Shown here: positions 32,892 through 40,279 of the stretch, piece after piece | Layout: the number at the start of each line of letters is the position of its first letter | Position numbering within the stretch: position 1 is the stretch's first letter | Source: Clostridiales bacterium | GTDB taxonomy: Bacteria; Bacillota; Clostridia; Peptostreptococcales; Anaerovoracaceae | Direction: 5' to 3' | NCBI GenBank assembly: GCA_012513435.1 | Contig: JAAZCE010000039.1 | Coordinates: 1 to 64,000, forward strand | Length of the DNA stretch: 64,000 bases | Made by a program: the position numbers and the translations under genes | Notes under the pieces: generated by a model | The model's database searches: none | Told to the model about the DNA's origin: nothing | Seen by the model: only the letters and a program-made list of their open reading frames with translations

Positions 32892-34151
32892 TCACTTCTT
32901 GTTTCTTTCGTGTCTCAGCAGATGGCTTGGCTCCATAGACATTCTTTCGCCCTGTGCAAGTCCTGCAACGCCTTCGTAACGATAATCCTTTACGTCCTTG
33001 CAGGCCTCATAGCTGCACTTAAGCGGCGGTAGCCCTACAGGCTCAGTATAAGTCGTGATCACGCCTTCATAGTTTCTCAAAATCACCTTGTCAGGTGTCT
33101 GTGAAATTACGTACTGAGGCATTACAGGCGTCTTGCCGCCACCACCCGGAGCATCGACTACAAATGTAGGTACTGCATAGCCGGAAGTATGTCCTCTGAG
33201 TCCTTCGATAAGCTCTAGGCCCTTTGATACAGGTGTTCTGAAATGCTCGATACCCAGCGAAAGGTCACACTGATAAATGTAGTACGGCCTTACTCTGTTT
33301 TTAACGAGAACATGCATCAGGTTTCTCATTACGTGAACATCATCGTTAACTCCCCTTAAGAGGACTGACTGGTTTCCGAGAGGAATACCTGCATCAGCTA
33401 ACTTTCTGCAGGCTTCTACAGCTTCCGGAGTCATTTCCTTAGGATGGTTAAAATGAGTGTTTAACCAGATTGGGTGATATTTTTTCAGCATATTACAAAG
33501 ATTATCCGTTATTCTCTGCGGCATAACTACAGGAGTTCTTGAGCCTAATCTTACGATTTCAACATGGTCTATCTTTCTCAGCTCGCTGATAATATATTCA
33601 AGCACATCATCTTCAACGCAGAGGCAATCTCCGCCTGAAAGAAGAACGTCTCTTACTACAGGATTTCTTCTTATGTAATCGATACAAGCATTGATATCAT
33701 CCATGCTCCTTGCTCCGTCAGTTTCGCCAGCCAGTCTTCTTCTGGTACAGTGTCTGCAGTACATTGAGCACTGATCCGTTATCAGGAAGAGAACTCTGTC
33801 AGGGTATCTGTGGGTGAGTCCAGGCGCAGGAGAATCTTCATCTTCATGAAGAGGATCCAACATATCCGCTTCGCCTCTGTGTGTTTCGGCGATAGTAGGA
33901 ACAGCCTGCATTCTTACAGGGCAGCTGATATCTTCAGGATCCATCAGGGAAGCGTAGTAAGGTGTGATGCCAACTCTGAATCCGTCCATTACCTTGGTAA
34001 TGTCAGCTTCTTCTTCAGGTGTAAGATTTACGACCTTCTTAATTTGTTCTACCGTATTAAGTCTGTTTGCAACCTGCCAATGCCAGTCATTCCACTGCTC
34101 ATCGGTAACGTTCTTCCATAAAGGAATGTCTTTCCAATTTCTGATAGCCAT
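32892..34151 (-). CDS. kamA: Lysine 2,3-aminomutase
   Basis: 419 residues. The radical-SAM cluster motif CSMYCRHC (Cys128, 132, 135) is followed by TRRRLAG, typical of KamA; VLLSGGDCL and the later NTHFNHPKE strand match the PLP and substrate barrel, and PTFVVDAPGGGGKTPVMPQY supplies the PLP-binding lysine. It converts L-lysine to L-beta-lysine, the first step of the pathway. It follows kdd by 20 bases on the same transcript. Confidence 0.96.
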   Translation of the reverse strand: MAIRNWKDIPLWKNVTDEQWNDWHWQVANRLNTVEQIKKVVNLTPEEEADITKVMDGFRVGITPYYASLMDPEDISCPVRMQAVPTIAETHRGEADMLDPLHEDEDSPAPGLTHRYPDRVLFLITDQCSMYCRHCTRRRLAGETDGARSMDDINACIDYIRRNPVVRDVLLSGGDCLCVEDDVLEYIISELRKIDHVEIVRLGSRTPVVMPQRITDNLCNMLKKYHPIWLNTHFNHPKEMTPEAVEACRKLADAGIPLGNQSVLLRGVNDDVHVMRNLMHVLVKNRVRPYYIYQCDLSLGIEHFRTPVSKGLELIEGLRGHTSGYAVPTFVVDAPGGGGKTPVMPQYVISQTPDKVILRNYEGVITTYTEPVGLPPLKCSYEACKDVKDYRYEGVAGLAQGERMSMEPSHLLRHERNKK

Positions 34152-34171
34152 TTCTCAATCTCCTTCCACAA

Positions 34172-35236
34172 TTAAGAATACATTTCAGCGAACAGGTCCC
34201 TTATACCTTCATGTTCCCTGAGAACCTGTAGGGTTATTGCCGCATGTCCCTTAGTATATCCGTTCCCTACAATCATGTTAACGTCTTTGCCTACGCCTTC
34301 AGCTCCAAGAGCAGCCTTAGTGAAGCTTGTTGCCATTGAGAAGAAGTAAACGGTTCCGTCATCCTTACATGACAGGATGGAAGCCATTTCTGTATTCTCG
34401 ATATTTACACAATTGATGACAACATCACATAATTTCCCGTCTGTCAGCTCCATAATCTTGTTGTACATTCCAACAGCATCAGCAGCATCCATGTGGAAGT
34501 ATTCGTCTGCTAAATCAAGATTTCTTGCTCTGTCTTCTGACTTCTGTGAACCTGCAGCACATATAACCTTGCCTGTTACGCCTGCTCTCTTCTTAGCTTC
34601 GTATAAACAGAGAAGTCCGGATTTACCGCCGCCGCCTATAACAAGAATAGTGTCTCCAGGTTTTGCCAGCTTAGCAGCCTGTGCAGGAGCTCCCGCTACG
34701 TCCAATGCTGAAAGTGCCAGTCCCTCAGGCATATCCTCAGGAAGCACTGCATATATACCGCTCTGGAATAAGATAGCCTGGCCCTTGATGTCAACCTGAT
34801 CGATTGCAGGTCTCATGTCATAGACCTCTTCAATTACCAGGGGGGTGAGTGAAAGTGAAACGAGAGTCGCCAGCTTGTCGCCAACCTTCAAATCACCAAC
34901 GTAAGTCGGCCCGATTTCCTTGACTGTTCCGATAAGCATTCCACCTGAACCAGTCCACGGATTCTTGTGCTTTCCGGCTTTAGCTACGATTTCTTTCATC
35001 TTATCCTTAATCTTGCTCTTGTCTTCCTCTGAAGTAATATCAGCAGGCTTCTTGCCATCGCATACCCTTCTTACGATTTCCGTGAATGATGCTGAATCGA
35101 TATTCAAAGTCTTAACATCGATAAGAACTTCGTTGTCATAGATTTCCATAGTGTTGTCGATTACGTCTGCCGGCTGTGGCAGAACTCCTTTTGGCGAAAT
35201 AACTCTGTGTGTTCCGTAAGGGCATCCTTTTTTCAT
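34172..35236 (-). CDS. kdd: L-erythro-3,5-diaminohexanoate dehydrogenase
   Basis: 354 residues of the zinc-independent MDR-like dehydrogenase Kdd. The NAD-binding loop is intact (ILVIGGGGKSGLLCLYEAKKR, residues 198-216). It oxidatively deaminates 3,5-diaminohexanoate to 5-amino-3-oxohexanoate with NAD+. TTAGGAGGATTTTAAC gives a strong ribosome-binding site. It is the first gene of the leftward operon and lies about 70 bases downstream of a sigma-54 promoter. The neighbouring regulator carries a degenerate copy of this protein as its N-terminal domain. Confidence 0.93.
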   Translation of the reverse strand: MKKGCPYGTHRVISPKGVLPQPADVIDNTMEIYDNEVLIDVKTLNIDSASFTEIVRRVCDGKKPADITSEEDKSKIKDKMKEIVAKAGKHKNPWTGSGGMLIGTVKEIGPTYVGDLKVGDKLATLVSLSLTPLVIEEVYDMRPAIDQVDIKGQAILFQSGIYAVLPEDMPEGLALSALDVAGAPAQAAKLAKPGDTILVIGGGGKSGLLCLYEAKKRAGVTGKVICAAGSQKSEDRARNLDLADEYFHMDAADAVGMYNKIMELTDGKLCDVVINCVNIENTEMASILSCKDDGTVYFFSMATSFTKAALGAEGVGKDVNMIVGNGYTKGHAAITLQVLREHEGIRDLFAEMYS

Positions 35237-35319
35237 GTTAAAATCCTCCTAAAAAATATTATAATTATATGCGTATGCACTGGTCATGAAACCTGCACAA
35301 CTTTCTACCTACTGTATAT

Positions 35320-35335
35320 AGCAAATAATGTGCCA
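35320..35335 (-). promoter_or_regulatory. Sigma-54 promoter of the kdd-kam-ato operon
   Basis: Minus strand TGGCAC-ATTAT-TTGCT matches the -24/-12 consensus TGGCAC-N5-TTGCW exactly. Transcription should begin near 35,308. Confidence 0.88.
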
Positions 35336-35424
35336 TAGTTATATTATTAACAAATTAATAAATATTCCCCTCTATCCTTGTATTTCCAATATTTCTTTTG
35401 GCTGTCATATTATGTAACGCAATT

Positions 35425-35468
35425 AAAAAAGACCGGTGTGAACCGAAGCAGGTTCAACCCAGTCTTTT
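35425..35468 (-). terminator. Terminator of the sigma-54 activator gene
   Basis: Read leftward, GACTGGGTTGAACC and GGTTCACACCGGTC pair with few mismatches around a six-base loop and are followed by six T. The upper stem and loop coincide with the first GAACC-N6-GGTTC repeat. Confidence 0.75.
35440..35455. promoter_or_regulatory. Candidate upstream activator site 1 (GAACC-N6-GGTTC)
   Basis: GAACCGAAGCAGGTTC, about 140 bases upstream of the expected kdd start of transcription. It overlaps the terminator stem, so its resemblance to the other sites could partly reflect the hairpin. Confidence 0.5.
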
Positions 35469-35472
35469 GTGC

Positions 35473-35488
35473 GAACCAAATTAGGTTC
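35473..35488. promoter_or_regulatory. Candidate upstream activator site 2 (GCGAACC-N6-GGTTCGC)
   Basis: A perfect 7-bp inverted repeat, GCGAACC-AAATTA-GGTTCGC (35471-35490 with its outer bases), 33 bases from site 1 and about 170 bases upstream of the kdd start of transcription, a normal distance for sigma-54 enhancers. Confidence 0.65.
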
Positions 35489-35516
35489 GCCGTTTGCATT
35501 TCTTGCCCTCTCTCTG

Positions 35517-37589
35517 CTAAATCATGTACTTGTTTTTCTTTCTTACAAGCTGAGTTTGGCTAATGCCTATGGCCTTTGCCGCCTTTCTCGTAGAGCCGTA
35601 CTTTCCGCAGGCATACTTGATTATATTTTTTTCAAAGGTGTCAACCATCTGGCCAAGGTCCAACCTCTCTCCGTCCACGAGCTCCTGCGAAACCTCAAAA
35701 TCAGCAGTTTCAAAAACTTCGCCGTGAAGCTCCCTCATAACGTCAAGTATAGTAATGCTATCGCTCCTGCATGCGATAATCAGTCTCTGGGTCACGTTTT
35801 CCAGCTCCCTTATATTGCCCGGCCACTCGCACTCCTGTAGATATTTCTTTGCATCCTCCGAGATGTACTTGCTCACACCGAATTTCTCATTGTATTTCCT
35901 GATAAATTCCTCTATAAGAGGCGGTATGTCTTCCCTTCTTTCTCCGAGAGAAGGCACCTTTATAGGAAAAACATTAAGCCTGTAATAAATATCTCTCCTA
36001 AAAAGTTTCTTTTCCACCTGCTCCTCCAGATCTCTGTTTGTTGCGGAGATAAGCCGGACATTTGTTTTGACAGGCTCCGTGCCGCCAACCCTTAGGAACT
36101 CTCCATCCTGGATTACGCGAAGAAGTTTGGCCTGAATATCCAGTGGCAGCTCCCCCACTTCGTCAAGGAAAATCACCCCGTTATCGGCAGCTTCAAAGTA
36201 TCCTTTTTTACCGCCGGTGCTGGCTCCTGTAAAAGCTCCTCTTTCGTATCCGAAGAACTCTGATTCCATAAGGTTAGGGGATATAGACGCGCAGTTTATT
36301 TTAATGAAGGGTTGCACCTTTCTGGAACTGTTTTTCTGTATTATATTGGCCACCTTTTCTTTACCTACGCCTGTCTCTCCCGTTATCAACACATTGCAGT
36401 CATACTTGGCAACGCTGATGATTTCGTCCAGCACCGTCTGCATGCTCCTGCTTACGCTTATGAAATCCTCGGCCATAATCATATCGTGGCTTGCGTAGTG
36501 ATTGAGCATGGTGTTTTGCGTAACGGAAGAAGCCTTTTTCTGACTGCTCCTGCCCCGGTCTCCCACTGCCTCTTTGAAGTAAGGCGCAAGCCTCTTTACG
36601 ATTTCAAAATCGAATTCGTCGTATTTCTCAAGATAACCGTCTGCACACCTTATCTTAAGGTCTCTCGATATTCCTTCCGTTATATAGAGAGCTATATTGT
36701 AGTTGCTTATAAAATTAGCAAAAATAACAGTCCCTCCTGACTTTGTCGCCATGACGTTTACGGTCTCCGCCCCCGGTATGTTGGCACAGTTTACGGACAT
36801 ATCCATCTGAGGGTAATTCTCCAGGTTTTTCAGGCACTCCACTGGCCTGAGCAGGCTCTGATAGGTGACCTCCACGAAGATTTCATCCATAAGATCTTCC
36901 ACAGCTTTACCCTTGAAATTTATCTCCGAATTCTCATCGAATATGCAGTATATTTCACTGTCGTCTCCCGCACTTTTCTTTATGGTATATCCGAAGAGGA
37001 TGTTCATCATGGGATTGTTGCCTACCACGAGAAACCGTTTCTTTCCAACAGCTTCCTTGCTCACCGTGTATATTGTTCCCGACTCGTTGAAGGTAAAGAG
37101 CAATAGATCTATAGGCAGCTCTGCCGGCCTTCTTATTACCGGCACCCCCGGGAGCATTATAGCATAGCCTTCAGCCTCCACCTGAGAATACAGCTTGTCT
37201 ATCTCCTTCATATTGCTTATGTATAGCGGACACCCTGCCAGGGATGTATTACATATTACCTCATCCCCGACCTTGAGGTTTTTCACGTTGTCATAGTCGG
37301 AGGAAAACTCTTCAATAACGCCAAAAAGAAGGCCTCCCGTATCCGTGACGGGGTTATGCATCTTGCCTCTCCTTATGACTATATCTTGTATCTTTTCCTT
37401 GATTCTTCCCTCGTCATTATTAGCCTCCTGGCATATCTGCCTGAAGCTTGTTCCTTCTATATGTATTCTCCTTATGCTTATTCTCATTTCCCCGCTCCTC
37501 AAGGCTCTGCTGTTATCAAGCTGCCATGCCGATGCGGGAAATACCTGAGCAGGCGCTATTACCCTGTCAAGACCATATTGATTTTTCAT
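35517..37589 (-). CDS. Sigma-54 activator with Kdd-like sensor domain
   Basis: The start is ATG 37589 (MKNQYGLDRVIAP), preceded by AGGAAAGG; the ORF track's 37649 start would lie over an operator. Residues 1-340 align along their length with Kdd: YGLDRVIAP/YGTHRVISP, NPVTDTGGLLFG/NPWTGSGGMLIG, NLKVGDE/DLKVGDK, VNCANI/INCVNI. The NAD loop, however, is changed from GGGGKSG to GNNPMMN, so catalysis is unlikely. A sigma-54 AAA+ domain follows (Walker A GETGVGKE at 404-411, GAFTGA at 451-456, Walker B GVIFLDEVGE) and a Fis-type helix-turn-helix at 660-690. It probably senses a pathway intermediate and activates the flanking sigma-54 promoters. Confidence 0.9.
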   Translation of the reverse strand: MKNQYGLDRVIAPAQVFPASAWQLDNSRALRSGEMRISIRRIHIEGTSFRQICQEANNDEGRIKEKIQDIVIRRGKMHNPVTDTGGLLFGVIEEFSSDYDNVKNLKVGDEVICNTSLAGCPLYISNMKEIDKLYSQVEAEGYAIMLPGVPVIRRPAELPIDLLLFTFNESGTIYTVSKEAVGKKRFLVVGNNPMMNILFGYTIKKSAGDDSEIYCIFDENSEINFKGKAVEDLMDEIFVEVTYQSLLRPVECLKNLENYPQMDMSVNCANIPGAETVNVMATKSGGTVIFANFISNYNIALYITEGISRDLKIRCADGYLEKYDEFDFEIVKRLAPYFKEAVGDRGRSSQKKASSVTQNTMLNHYASHDMIMAEDFISVSRSMQTVLDEIISVAKYDCNVLITGETGVGKEKVANIIQKNSSRKVQPFIKINCASISPNLMESEFFGYERGAFTGASTGGKKGYFEAADNGVIFLDEVGELPLDIQAKLLRVIQDGEFLRVGGTEPVKTNVRLISATNRDLEEQVEKKLFRRDIYYRLNVFPIKVPSLGERREDIPPLIEEFIRKYNEKFGVSKYISEDAKKYLQECEWPGNIRELENVTQRLIIACRSDSITILDVMRELHGEVFETADFEVSQELVDGERLDLGQMVDTFEKNIIKYACGKYGSTRKAAKAIGISQTQLVRKKNKYMI

Positions 37590-37615
37590 ACCCGTACCTT
37601 TCCTCTCCCCTTTTT

Positions 37616-37631
37616 GAACACAAATCGGTTC
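37616..37631. promoter_or_regulatory. Candidate upstream activator site 3 (GAACA-N6-GGTTC)
   Basis: GAACACAAATCGGTTC, followed by GC, differs by one base from the GAACC-N6-GGTTC repeat near kdd. It lies 30 bases upstream of the -24 box of kal and in the leader of the activator gene, so it could serve kal activation and autoregulation. Confidence 0.6.
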
Positions 37632-37660
37632 GCTTTTAACTATTTCCAATGATACCCTAT

Positions 37661-37676
37661 TGGCATACGTTTTGCA
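37661..37676 (+). promoter_or_regulatory. Sigma-54 promoter of kal
   Basis: TGGCAT-ACGTT-TTGCA matches the -24/-12 consensus with one deviation in the -24 box. It lies about 60 bases before the kal start codon. Confidence 0.82.
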
Positions 37677-37734
37677 ATAATATATACCGTCATTAATTAA
37701 ATATTTTTAAAAACCACGTAAAAGGAGAGTTATT

Positions 37735-38124
37735 ATGGAAAAGATTACTTCAATGATAAGACTGCGTATGTCTCACAAGGACGCTCATTACGGCGGAAGC
37801 CTGGTTGACGGAGCTCACATGGTACATCTCTTTGGCGATGTTGCTACTGAACTTCTTATTAAGGCTGATGGGGATGAAGGTTTGTTCCTCAGATACAACG
37901 AGACTGAATTTTTAGCTCCTACATATGCAGGAGATTATATTGAAGCTTACGGGGAAATCACCGAATTCGGCAACACTTCCAGAAAAATGGAGTTCGTTGC
38001 AAAAAAGGTCGTTGCTGCAAGACCTGATATCAGCGCTTCAGCAGCAGACTTCCTTGAAGAGCCTATCGTTGTTTGCAGAGCAAAAGGCATCTGTGTAACT
38101 CCTAAGGAATCCAAGAGGAAATAG
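37735..38124 (+). CDS. kal: 3-aminobutyryl-CoA ammonia lyase
   Basis: 129 residues of the hot-dog-fold Kal family ([40 protein letters not shown]). The strand [17 protein letters not shown] is typical of hot-dog thioester enzymes. It eliminates ammonia from 3-aminobutyryl-CoA to give crotonyl-CoA, the entry to butyrate synthesis. AAAAGGAGAGTTATT precedes the ATG. It is divergent from the activator, has its own sigma-54 promoter and ends at a hairpin terminator. Confidence 0.93.
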   Translation: MEKITSMIRLRMSHKDAHYGGSLVDGAHMVHLFGDVATELLIKADGDEGLFLRYNETEFLAPTYAGDYIEAYGEITEFGNTSRKMEFVAKKVVAARPDISASAADFLEEPIVVCRAKGICVTPKESKRK

Positions 38125-38146
38125 CTACGGTTATACAACTCAAAGA

Positions 38147-38210
38147 ACAGCCCTATGCAAATGCAGCGGCACGCGCCTACGTCCATTTGTATTTGCACAG
38201 GGCTGTTTTA
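38147..38210 (+). terminator. Terminator of kal
   Basis: ACAGCCCTATGCAAAT pairs with ATTTGCACAGGGCTGT with one mismatch, followed by TTTTATT. Confidence 0.85.
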
Positions 38211-38270
38211 TTCAATTCAAAGCACAGGATCCAGACCTCTCCTCCAAGAGCCCGTCCACCCGAAAAAAAG

Positions 38271-38975
38271 CTATAGCCCCTTAAGATACTCTATTTCCTT
38301 TACCGTCAGCTTGCGGTAATGACCCGACATCAGTCTGCCTAGCCTTATATCGCCTATGGCGGTCCTCTCCAGTTCCTGAACCTTATTCCCTACAGCCGCA
38401 AACATCTTACGCACCTGTCTGTTCTTGCCTTCCCTTATCTGTATCTCAACTACTGCATAGCGAGGCATCTGCTTAACCACCTTTACCTTGGCCGGGGAAG
38501 TGACAAAACCGCCTATGTCAACGCCCTTGCGAAGCTTTGCAATTCTACTGTCGGAAATTACTCCCTCCACCTTTACCACATAGGTCTTATAAACGTGGTG
38601 CTTGGGGTGGGTCAGGGTATACGTCAGCTGTCCGTCGTTTGTCATTATCAGCAGTCCCGTGGTGTTGTAGTCCAGCCTGCCTACGGGAAAAAGTCTTTCG
38701 GGAATGTCTCCAACCAGCTCTGCCACTGTAGCCCTTTTCTTATCGTCATCCATAGATGTAATGTATCCCGTAGGCTTGTTTAATGCCACGTAAACCTTTT
38801 TGCCTGCGCCTTCAAGTATTTTGCCGTTAACCTGAACCTCATCGTCAGGCACAACATCGTATCCCAGCTCCTTCATCACAAGCCCGTTGATTTTAACGTT
38901 GCCGTTGGCTATTAATTCGTCCGCTTTTCGCCTGCTGCAAATTCCCGCAGAGGCAATGTATTTGTTTAATCTCAT
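38271..38975 (-). CDS. rluB: RsuA/RluB-family 23S/16S rRNA pseudouridine synthase
   Basis: The likely start is ATG 38975 (MRLNKYIASAGICSRRKADELI), with AAGGTG upstream; the ORF track begins nine bases earlier. An S4 RNA-binding domain is followed by the catalytic core with GRLDYNTTGLLIMTNDG, containing the catalytic Asp, and REGKNRQVRKMF. Small-subunit (RsuA) and large-subunit (RluB) enzymes of this family are difficult to separate by eye; RluB is favoured by the length of about 234 residues. Confidence 0.88.
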   Translation of the reverse strand: MRLNKYIASAGICSRRKADELIANGNVKINGLVMKELGYDVVPDDEVQVNGKILEGAGKKVYVALNKPTGYITSMDDDKKRATVAELVGDIPERLFPVGRLDYNTTGLLIMTNDGQLTYTLTHPKHHVYKTYVVKVEGVISDSRIAKLRKGVDIGGFVTSPAKVKVVKQMPRYAVVEIQIREGKNRQVRKMFAAVGNKVQELERTAIGDIRLGRLMSGHYRKLTVKEIEYLKGL

Positions 38976-39100
38976 TATCTGCACCTTATTTCTGATTTTA
39001 TTCTACTTCATTATAGTGGATTGAGAAAATATTGCAATAGCCCACATTTGACAAGCCCCGAAAATAAGCATAAACTATCCTTATTCAGGGAGGAATAAGA

Positions 39101-40267
39101 ATGAAAGAACTCAAACTAAAAATAGATTCACTGGCAGTGTTCTCGGATATAAAAAATAATAAGGTAATAATGGCTCTGAGACGCCTTTTGGAAAGCATAC
39201 ACACCGATGGAATGGTAAAGGCCTACGGCGATTTCGTTGCAGCCCTCTATCCTCACACTAGCGATTTGACAGACTACATCTCAACTCTGCTGGCTGAAGA
39301 TGATAATTTTTATGTAAAGGACACGGCCGCAGGCCGCGAGATATCTTCTGAGATTAGGGAGGCCGTAAGCAACGAGATAAATGTTTTGCAGGACATTGCC
39401 GCTTTTACACCTTTGCAGATAAACTCAGGAGGTGTCTGCCTTCCAAAATGGACCACACATTCCGTAGATTTGCATGCAGACTTTGAAAAGAAAATGTCCA
39501 ATATTTCCAGACAGGGCTATGGAATTTTTGCAAAATACACCTTCTTCCGACTATCAGAGGGAGAAGTCATTCCCGTTGCTTACCCCGACTACCAGCCTAT
39601 GAGTCAGCTCTTTGGCTACGAGCGTGAAAGGGACCTTGTAATGAAGAACACCCAGGCTCTCCTTGAAGGCAAAGGAGCCGCCAACATGCTTCTTTACGGA
39701 GATGCGGGTACAGGCAAAAGCTCAACCATCAAAGCTGTCACCGCCCAGCTGGCAGGTGAGGGTCTTCGTATTATCGAGGTGAAGAAGAATCAGCTCTTCC
39801 AGATACCGAGGCTGACAGAACAGCTTTCCGCCAATCCCCTTAAGTTCATTATCTTCATCGACGATTTGAGCTTCGGAGGTAACGATGACAACTTCTCAGC
39901 TCTCAAGGCAACTCTTGAGGGAAGCATTTCCGGATGCGGAGACAACACTGTCATATACGCCACAAGCAACCGTCGCCACCTCATCAAGGAACGATTTGGA
40001 GACAGAGTCGGCGATGAGCTGCACCTCAACGACACCATGCAGGAGACTATGAGTCTGGCTTCCAGGTTCGGCCTTACGGTCACTTTCCAAAAACCCGATA
40101 AGGAGGAATACCTTGACATTGTCAAATCTCTTGCGGGCGAATACGGAATACAGATGGAGGAATCCAAGCTGTTCCAGCTGGCTGAAGCTCACGCCATAAG
40201 AAAAAACGGAAGAAGCCCACGAACGGCAAAGCAGTTCATCGAGCTTCTTAAAATAGGAATCCTTTAA
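39101..40267 (+). CDS. DUF815-family AAA+ ATPase
   Basis: 388 residues. The first ~180 are helical; the C-terminal part is the AAA+ domain of DUF815: Walker A LLYGDAGTGKSSTIKAV, Walker B FIIFIDDLSFGGNDDNF, and the family-specific ATSNRRHLIKERFGDR. The molecular role of these widespread single-gene ATPases is unknown to me. CAGGGAGGAATAAGA precedes the start. It converges with cca. Confidence 0.88.
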   Translation: MKELKLKIDSLAVFSDIKNNKVIMALRRLLESIHTDGMVKAYGDFVAALYPHTSDLTDYISTLLAEDDNFYVKDTAAGREISSEIREAVSNEINVLQDIAAFTPLQINSGGVCLPKWTTHSVDLHADFEKKMSNISRQGYGIFAKYTFFRLSEGEVIPVAYPDYQPMSQLFGYERERDLVMKNTQALLEGKGAANMLLYGDAGTGKSSTIKAVTAQLAGEGLRIIEVKKNQLFQIPRLTEQLSANPLKFIIFIDDLSFGGNDDNFSALKATLEGSISGCGDNTVIYATSNRRHLIKERFGDRVGDELHLNDTMQETMSLASRFGLTVTFQKPDKEEYLDIVKSLAGEYGIQMEESKLFQLAEAHAIRKNGRSPRTAKQFIELLKIGIL

Positions 40268-40279
40268 TAAATGTCGTCA

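Noticed and set aside
35237-35516. Lysine or cobalamin riboswitch before the lysine fermentation operon
   Set aside because: The leader between the sigma-54 promoter and kdd is only about 70 bases and lacks the conserved boxes of either riboswitch.
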